A DNA stretch of 64,000 nt from Cloeon dipterum. Taxonomy: Eukaryota; Arthropoda; Insecta; Ephemeroptera; Baetidae. Below are positions 58,297 through 64,000 of this stretch, one piece after another (within the stretch, counting starts at the first letter, position 1; each line of letters starts with the position of its first letter). The position numbers and the translations under genes are program-made. The stretch is from the NCBI RefSeq assembly GCF_949628265.1, contig NC_088789.1, positions 17,352,886-17,416,885 of the forward strand. Direction: 5' to 3'. The notes under the pieces are model-generated. The model saw nothing but the letters and a program-made list of their open reading frames with translations, was not told where the DNA came from and ran no database searches.

Positions 58297-58364
58297 TTGA
58301 TGAAAGTCTGAGGTGTCTAGAATAATTGCCACAAGACACTCAATAATTATGTTAATAGCAAATC

Positions 58365-58526
58365 TTTAAGTAGAACTGTAATTTCGTTTTTGACAGTACC
58401 GTAATCGATTCCTGAGGCGAGATTGGTTTAGCAATTGAATCACTCCCCTCGAAAATTGTCACCTGTCGATCTTATCCTCAGGAATCGATTGGCACGGTCA
58501 TAAATAATATTCCAGTGCTGCTTTAA
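58365..58526. repeat. Family A MITE copy 9, shortest complete copy
   Basis: About 162 bp. The left arm (58365-58414) has TTTAAGTAGAACTGTAATTT, GACAGTACCGTAATCG and ATTCCTGAGG. The right arm (58478-58526) has CCTCAGGAATCGATTGGCAC, GGTCATAAATAATATTCCAG and TGCTGCTTTAA. The arms are about 50 bp inverted repeats ending in TTAA at both ends. This copy defines the element ends best. Confidence 0.8.
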
Positions 58527-59620
58527 GCTGCGAATGTTTACTGAATCATTTTGTTTCTATATTATATTTTTTCTTATTCTATTTCTACCCCTTGTTGCAT
58601 TTTATCAATCGATTTCCATTATATTTTTACAGTACATTTACCTATCTTGTTCCTAATTTAATCTTTCTATATTTTAATGTAATTATAAGTCAGTTCTCTA
58701 TTATTTTTGAACTGCATAACACACAATGTTAATTCTATAACATATATGTATTAATTAATAATCATATTTGGCGCGCCATATTTAATTAAGAAATGCTAAA
58801 AGGTTATTTTTAAAAAATGCACTTTACCTTGATGAATAACCTCTTAGGTCTGTATTCTGCTATGGTGTTCCATGCTGTTGCTGTCCACTTTAAGAGGACA
58901 AAAAATCCAAAGGACACAAGAAATTTTTTTCCCCATCACACACGCAAAGCAGGGCAATAACATCACTGTGACGCACACAACATGCAGCAAATTGTTGGAA
59001 TACATACATAAAATCATTTTCGAGTTCACTGTACACGTACAAACAAACACTACAACTTTAACGTTTTGGTAATCCATCGAAAGTTATGTATGCGCATACT
59101 AGTTGAAAAGTCCGAAAAGTCATGTGTGAGTGTTTATGTATTCATATGCAGAAGCAACAAGCACCAAGGATAATCGGAGGGGGAGGGGAGGCGCTGGTTT
59201 GGATTTGACCAAGTCCACATGGGTGTGTCGAGCCTGTTTATGGACTTACTGTGAGAAGTTCTACTCGTCGCCGTCAGAGGCACTAAAGCAGAGTTCTTGA
59301 TAGGATGGTGCATGAAGGACTGGAAGATCCGCCATGTTTAACTTGCTGAAGTTCGGAGAATTAGGAGTAATAAACCTAACCAACAGCTGCAGAGGGGGCG
59401 TGCCACATTTGGCAGGAATGGTGGAAGTTCCGGTTCATGCTCGTTTGACGAAGTTAAAGGGGAGACGAGACTACTTCTAGTAGCAGTAGGACAGACACGG
59501 CGATTCCGCAGCTGTCTCGTCGGATTTGTGGCTGCGTAAGGACCCGAGACAGTTTCCTCGGCAAGCAAAATCTAACGCAGAGTTCACTGCGAGTCAAGGG
59601 AGAGGTGAAATCCGGGCAAA

Positions 59621-62600
59621 ATGGGCGACGAGTTCCCTAAAGAGTACGACGTAATCGTCGTCGGCACGGGTGAGTTGTAGATTTTTCCCCGTCTTGTTTA
59701 CGGGCCGGTGCGGAAAAAGGCGTATCGACCTGCGTTTTCTTTATCCCTCGGCTGCTGAATGCAACGCGTTTTTCAGGTATGACCGAGTCCATTTTGGCCG
59801 CAGCGGCCAGCCGAGTCGGGAAGCGGGTGTTGCACTTGGATAGGTTCGCCTCCGACCGAGCGTGTCCGATTGCCGTGTGACGTTATCAATTTTTTTTCGC
59901 AGCAACGAGTATTATGGCGGCCTGTGGGCCTCTTTCAACTTCGAGGGCCTGCAGCAGTGGGTCGGTGACTGCCAGAAGCCCAAGGACGAGACCGAGTGCA
60001 AGGCCGATCCGCAACTCGCGGACGGCGAGTCGGCCCTCAAAATGAGGGTGCACAACCCGCCGACGGCCACTAACGTCAAGGAGCAGTGGCACGTCCCTGA
60101 GTGAGTATGACTCACGCTCCAAACGCTTCCTCTCTCTTTTCAGGTGGCCGTTGCCGTGTGTTGTGCTGTTCTCTTCCTGCTGCACATTTTATTGCGCTGC
60201 CACAATTATTTGGAGTATAAATTAGAAGTTTAAAGACGGATTAAAACAGTCTCAATTTCATGAAATAAGAAATTATTTCCCCAAAAAAACATGTCTGAAA
60301 TTCTAAATATAATTGATACAATTTTTCTCATGCCTTTTAATGAACAAATTATTAAAAAAAAATCCTTTTCAGGACCGTGGAGAGCAGCGGCGACGATGCC
60401 AAAAAGGCGTGGAGCCAGGAGGAAGTGAAGAAGCTGTACAGAAAGTTCAATATCGACCTGGCTCCAAAGCTGCTGTACTCGCGCGGTGCCCTGGTGGAGC
60501 TGCTCATCTCCTCCAACATCGCCCGCTACACCGAGTTCCGCAACGTTACCCGCGTCGTCACCTGGCACGAGGGCAAACTTACGCCGGTGCCGTGCTCGCG
60601 CGCCGACGTCTTCGCCACGCAGAATATTACCGTCGTGGAGAAGCGCATGCTCATGAACCTGCTGCAGGAGTGCACCGAGTACGAAGGCAATCCAGAGAAG
60701 TTGAAAAGTAATTTCCACCGATAATTGTATTTTCTCTTTGCCTTGGCAGCTAAACGTTACAACCACCGGAATTTTTAAATCACACCCCAATATTTTGAAG
60801 GATCACCGGGTGCGCAAAGAACGCGTTTCAATTGGTATTCAGTCAAACGGGAGTGATATTATTATGCTGAAATTAAGTCTGAAATTGAGTTTGCCGTGGG
60901 GGAAAACCACATAAGAACGCTCAGTTTTGGCGAAGTAATTTAACCAAAAAAATTCGCTCACAGGGGGCAGAAGGTGGGTGTCAGCCCCTGACCATGACCT
61001 CGAAAAGTCAAAATTGATCATTTCAATCAAATTTGGGTCAAAGCTGCTCAAAATCTGCATAAAAATCGACCTATTTTAAAAATCTCAATTTTAAGCATGC
61101 CAAAAACGTTTTTTTAACTGATATTCTCAAAAAATAGAAAATAATATATATTATATATATGCTACCAATTTTTATATATTTTACGTTGTTGCCACGTGTA
61201 TAAACCAAATTTTTCTCTTTAGGATTTGAAACTTTCGCGTGCCAGTATGTTTCAAATAATGCGACCTGATTTTTATGAACTTGACCTTTGACGAAGGAAG
61301 CTGGCCACCAAGGGCAACTTGTTTGACGTTAAATTTACAACATTTTCGGCTTGAAATTTTTTTGATCTCCCTAAATCCAGACTAAAGTTATAACTCTCTG
61401 AAAATATCGTATTAGTTAATTTTAAAAACTCCGTGAATCGCAAAACCGTTGTATTAAAGAATTTTCATGCAATACATAATTTTAACTGCAATAATTGATT
61501 TGGTGTGTAAATGATAATTTGCAGAGCACGAGAATCAGAGCTTCTTAGACTTCTTGAAGGACAAGCAATTGACGGACAACCTGATTCACTACGTGCTGTA
61601 CGCGATTGCGATGTCAACCGAAGAGACGCCTTGCATCGAAGGCATGGCTCGCACCCAGAAATTCCTGCTGAGTCTGGGTCGCTACGGCAACACTCCCTTC
61701 TTGTGGCCCATGTACGGGAGCGGCGAAATTCCCCAGGCCTTCTGCAGACTGTGCGCTGTGTTTGGCGGGCTGTACCACCTGAAGCGAGGAGCTGAGGCCC
61801 TGATCGTTGGCTCGGACAACACGCTCAAGGCAATCCACTCGGACAAAGAGAATCTGAAGAGCAACTATCTTGTGATGGGCCTTGACTATGCCCCCGACTC
61901 GTTGCTGCCGGAAGAGTCGCCCGGCATCTCGCGAGGTGTCTTTTTGATTGACAGGTAGGCTTGACCAATTTCACAAGATTGCAATTCTAGTATTGTTTCT
62001 CTTAATCAGACAAGGAAAATTAATAATGTTCAAATTATTTCGGAAGATTCGTTTAAAAGTTGACTCGTATTAAAAAAAACCTCGATTTCATGAAAACAAT
62101 CCTAGAAAAAATTAAAACTGTTGCAATACGCAAGACGTTACATTTCTGGCTGCGAAAGCCCTGAGAGCTTTTCTATAGGAAAAATCACGAACGTAAGCAT
62201 CAGTATGAAAATTCCACGTGCCTAAGCAGATTCCAATAATGTTAAGTTTATTGATTTGCGACCAATTGTTAAGAAATTAGGGCAGTTGGAAATTTTTTGG
62301 ACTTTTGAAATTAGGGAGGCATGGATCAAGAGGTCCAAAAATGACGGAATGTGTCGAGATAACACCAATAATTTTTGCCCAAATTTGGTTATGTAATTCA
62401 CTCATTTGGAAACACTCTTAGTTCGATCCTGGCTGCTGACAAGGAGCACCTGACCCTGCTCGAGTTTCCTCCTGATGAAAGCTCTGGGCCGGTTACCATT
62501 GTGGAGGTTGGATCTCTCACGAACGCATGTCCACAAGGATTGTGTAATTAAAATCTTTGGAAACCAAACCTACTCTGATTCATGATTTATTTATAGACAT

Positions 62601-63036
62601 GGTTCACATGACCACGAAGCAGAAGGGCAGCGCTGAGGAGGACCTGATGTCGGTGGCCAAGAAGCTGATGAATTTCCCTGGAGAGACGGACGAGTCTAAG
62701 CCTAATCTCGTGTGGTCCATGTTCTTCAACATGAAGGACACATCAACTTGTGATCTTGGTGCCAACACACCAACCAATCTTTTCCTCACTTCAGGACCTG
62801 ATCTGGACCTGGATTTCGACTTCGCCATTAAACAGGTAATTCAGCTTTTAAAATTATCATCATATTTATTAATAATAATGTATTTCTTGAAGGCGAAAGA
62901 GATCTTCTCAAAAATGTATCCCGAAGACGAGTTTTTGCCGAGAGCACCAGACCCAGAGGAAATCATCCTAGACGACGACGATGAGGACAAGCAAAAGCAG
63001 CCGGAAGAGAAGGCCTCTGAGGAGCCTCAGGAGTGA
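59621..63036 (+). CDS. Rep: Rab escort protein (Rab geranylgeranyltransferase component A, CHM/REP)
   Basis: Binds newly made Rab GTPases, presents them to Rab geranylgeranyltransferase and delivers the prenylated Rab to membranes; acts in the cytosol. Eight exons: 59621-59669, 59777-59843, 59903-60100, 60373-60707, 61525-61954, 62422-62543, 62597-62835 and 62893-63036, giving 527 codons plus stop with consistent phases. GDI/REP motifs: YDVIVVGTGMTESILAAA near residue 8; SNEYYGGLWASFNFEGLQQW, whose WASF form is typical of REP rather than GDI; KFNIDLAPKLLYSRGALVEL; PCSRADVFATQNITVVEKRM; and LLSLGRYGNTPFLWPMYGSG. The C-terminus has DPEEIILDDDDED and an acidic end, as in REP1. The long insert of human REP1 between the first two conserved blocks is short here, so the protein is smaller than the 653-residue human one. 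Cubilin lies 1.3 kb upstream on the same strand. Confidence 0.95.
60835..61352. repeat. Family C repeat copy 3 (about 520 bp), in a Rep intron
   Basis: The longest copy. Blocks shared with 21145-21345: TGAAATTGAGTTTGCCGTGG, AGAACGCTCAGTTTTG, GGGGGCAGAAGGTGG and CCTCGAAAAGTCAAAAT. Blocks shared with 11840-12345: CGACCTGATTTTTATGA, ACTTGACCTTTGAC and TTTGACGTTAAATTTACAAC. It lies in Rep intron 60708-61524. Confidence 0.65.
61955..62421 (+). other. Rep intron, no further feature seen
   Basis: A 467 nt GT-AG intron between exons 5 and 6 of Rep. It is AT-rich and I see no repeat match elsewhere in the window and no open frame of interest. Confidence 0.6.
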
Positions 63037-63481
63037 AGTCTTTAAGTGATAACAGCACATTTTGGCTTTGGCTTGTTGATGCATTCCGTTTCTGTTTAAT
63101 TTATCAAAGTACACCACTCTCTATTAATTGTTTAAAGTTTTACCCATATTATTGCACTCTGGTCATTTTTACCTATTTTTGTATGTTTTCTTACAAAAAT
63201 TAGCCACTCTCTGATTTGGTGCTAACGGCGTGTGTACTGTGTATTTTCCCATTGGGCAGCATGGCTCCTTTATTTATGAGATTTACGCGCTTTGATGCTC
63301 AAATATCATGAGACGCATTCATAAGCTTTGTTCAATATCATGAGAGAAAAAAGCCCTTAGAACTGAATTAAAAGCTGCATTTGGACCCATGTCAAGTAAG
63401 GAGTATTTCAGCTTATTGTGATCTATGCTTAAAATATATAGTAGTATTTTATTTGACTCGAGAGACATTGTGTAATCACCA

Positions 63482-63487
63482 AATAAA
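63482..63487 (+). terminator. Candidate poly(A) signal of Rep
   Basis: AATAAA lies about 445 nt after the Rep stop codon, followed within 40 nt by T-rich DNA. An ATTAAA variant lies nearer, at about 63368. Confidence 0.45.
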
Positions 63488-64000
63488 AACTTTGAGCACC
63501 CTTCATTCCTTTTTTACCTGCTATAACCCTTATTGAGGGACAAGCGGACTCAAAAAATGGCCAGCTCCGTATTTTGCACATTTTAAATGTCACCCTCTGC
63601 TACTGATGAGCGGAAAACCGATTTTTTGGTCTCGTCTTGCAGCTAGAGTTGGTCCATCGATTTATAATTCAGAATCACGTTAAAAATTGATTTCAATTTA
63701 AAATGAAACAAGAGCTTGATAGGTAATTCAATAAGCAAGGTGCTTGCATGATGAATTTATTAAATCGTTTCTTCTGTCGAGTCAATTCCGTTCCGAGTGA
63801 TCATCAACAGAGGAACTGACTTGATAATAATCAATTATAAAATAGGTACAAAGTATGATCACCTATTTATTACAAACATTTTCACCGCGGACTACATACA
63901 ACTTTGTGATTTTCGGGGGATGTGTTAACATAATTCATTTTGCCTTTCAAAAAGATAAACCAAGGTTCTTGCCACAAACACTGCAAGACGTCAACAACAA
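63488..64000. other. Downstream flank of Rep, no gene recognised
   Basis: AT-rich DNA to the end of the window. No open frame, RNA gene or repeat match was seen. Confidence 0.55.

Larger units (their letters stand above)
58284..59620. other. Spacer between cubilin and the Rab escort protein gene
   Basis: Holds the small family A element 58365-58526 and AT-rich DNA. The last 450 bp before the Rep start are richer in G+C and probably contain its promoter and leader. Open frames here match no family. Confidence 0.55.

Noticed and set aside
58844..59077. Cys-rich minus-strand frame between cubilin and Rep
   Set aside because: No recognised family, no splice signals and no support on either side. 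The facing strand is equally open.
59621..63036. Rab GDP dissociation inhibitor (GDI) as the identity of the last gene
   Set aside because: The fold is shared, but WASF after YYGG, the LLYSRG and PCSRADVF segments and the acidic C-terminus match Rab escort protein instead.
1..64000. CRISPR array, operon, bacterial insertion sequence or tRNA gene
   Set aside because: No regularly spaced direct repeats, no bacterial gene organisation and no tRNA-like A and B boxes in the correct arrangement were seen. The genes are clearly eukaryotic.

Overview
This is nuclear DNA of an animal, almost certainly an insect. All five recognisable genes are split by spliceosomal introns, and one encodes the arthropod NR5B nuclear receptor HR39 with fly-like DNA-binding, FTZ-F1-box and activation motifs. 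Base composition is AT-rich with short GC-rich patches. Many introns are only about 44-60 nt, so the genes are compact. The species cannot be named from the sequence. Exon boundaries below were read by hand from splice signals, reading frame and family motifs; every junction was checked for codon phase.

Layout: (1) 1323-11227, minus: aminoacylase-1 (M20 peptidase), 7 coding exons, with a 7 kb first intron. (2) 13792-18592, plus: a plasma-membrane-type Na+/H+ exchanger (SLC9/CPA1), 17 coding exons. (3) 18593-20971: a tail-to-tail spacer with a long foldback and dispersed repeats. (4) 20972-28995, minus: Hr39, 13 coding exons, 833 codons. (5) 29218-40392: about 11 kb without a recognisable coding exon, probably holding the 5' non-coding exons and promoters of Hr39 and cubilin. 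(6) 40393-58283, plus: a complete cubilin gene, 66 coding exons, about 3780 residues, with 8 EGF and 27 CUB domains, the same count as vertebrate cubilin. (7) 59621-63036, plus: Rab escort protein, 8 exons, 527 residues.

The genes do not form one pathway. Cubilin (endocytic receptor), Rab escort protein (Rab prenylation) and the exchanger (epithelial pH and Na+) would all be at home in absorptive epithelium, but their adjacency is not evidence of joint function.

The main non-genic signal is a set of dispersed repeats that occur several times inside this one window. The clearest is a TTAA-flanked foldback MITE (called family A here) with nine copies or fragments in introns and spacers, several ending within 20-60 bp of a splice site. 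Others are a second MITE with long inverted ends (B), a 500 bp repeat (C), a 240 bp repeat (D), shorter families (E, G), and one strong foldback with arms of about 85 bp at 18811-19046. Cubilin also has two introns that seem to need GC-AG splicing and one intron of 44 nt.
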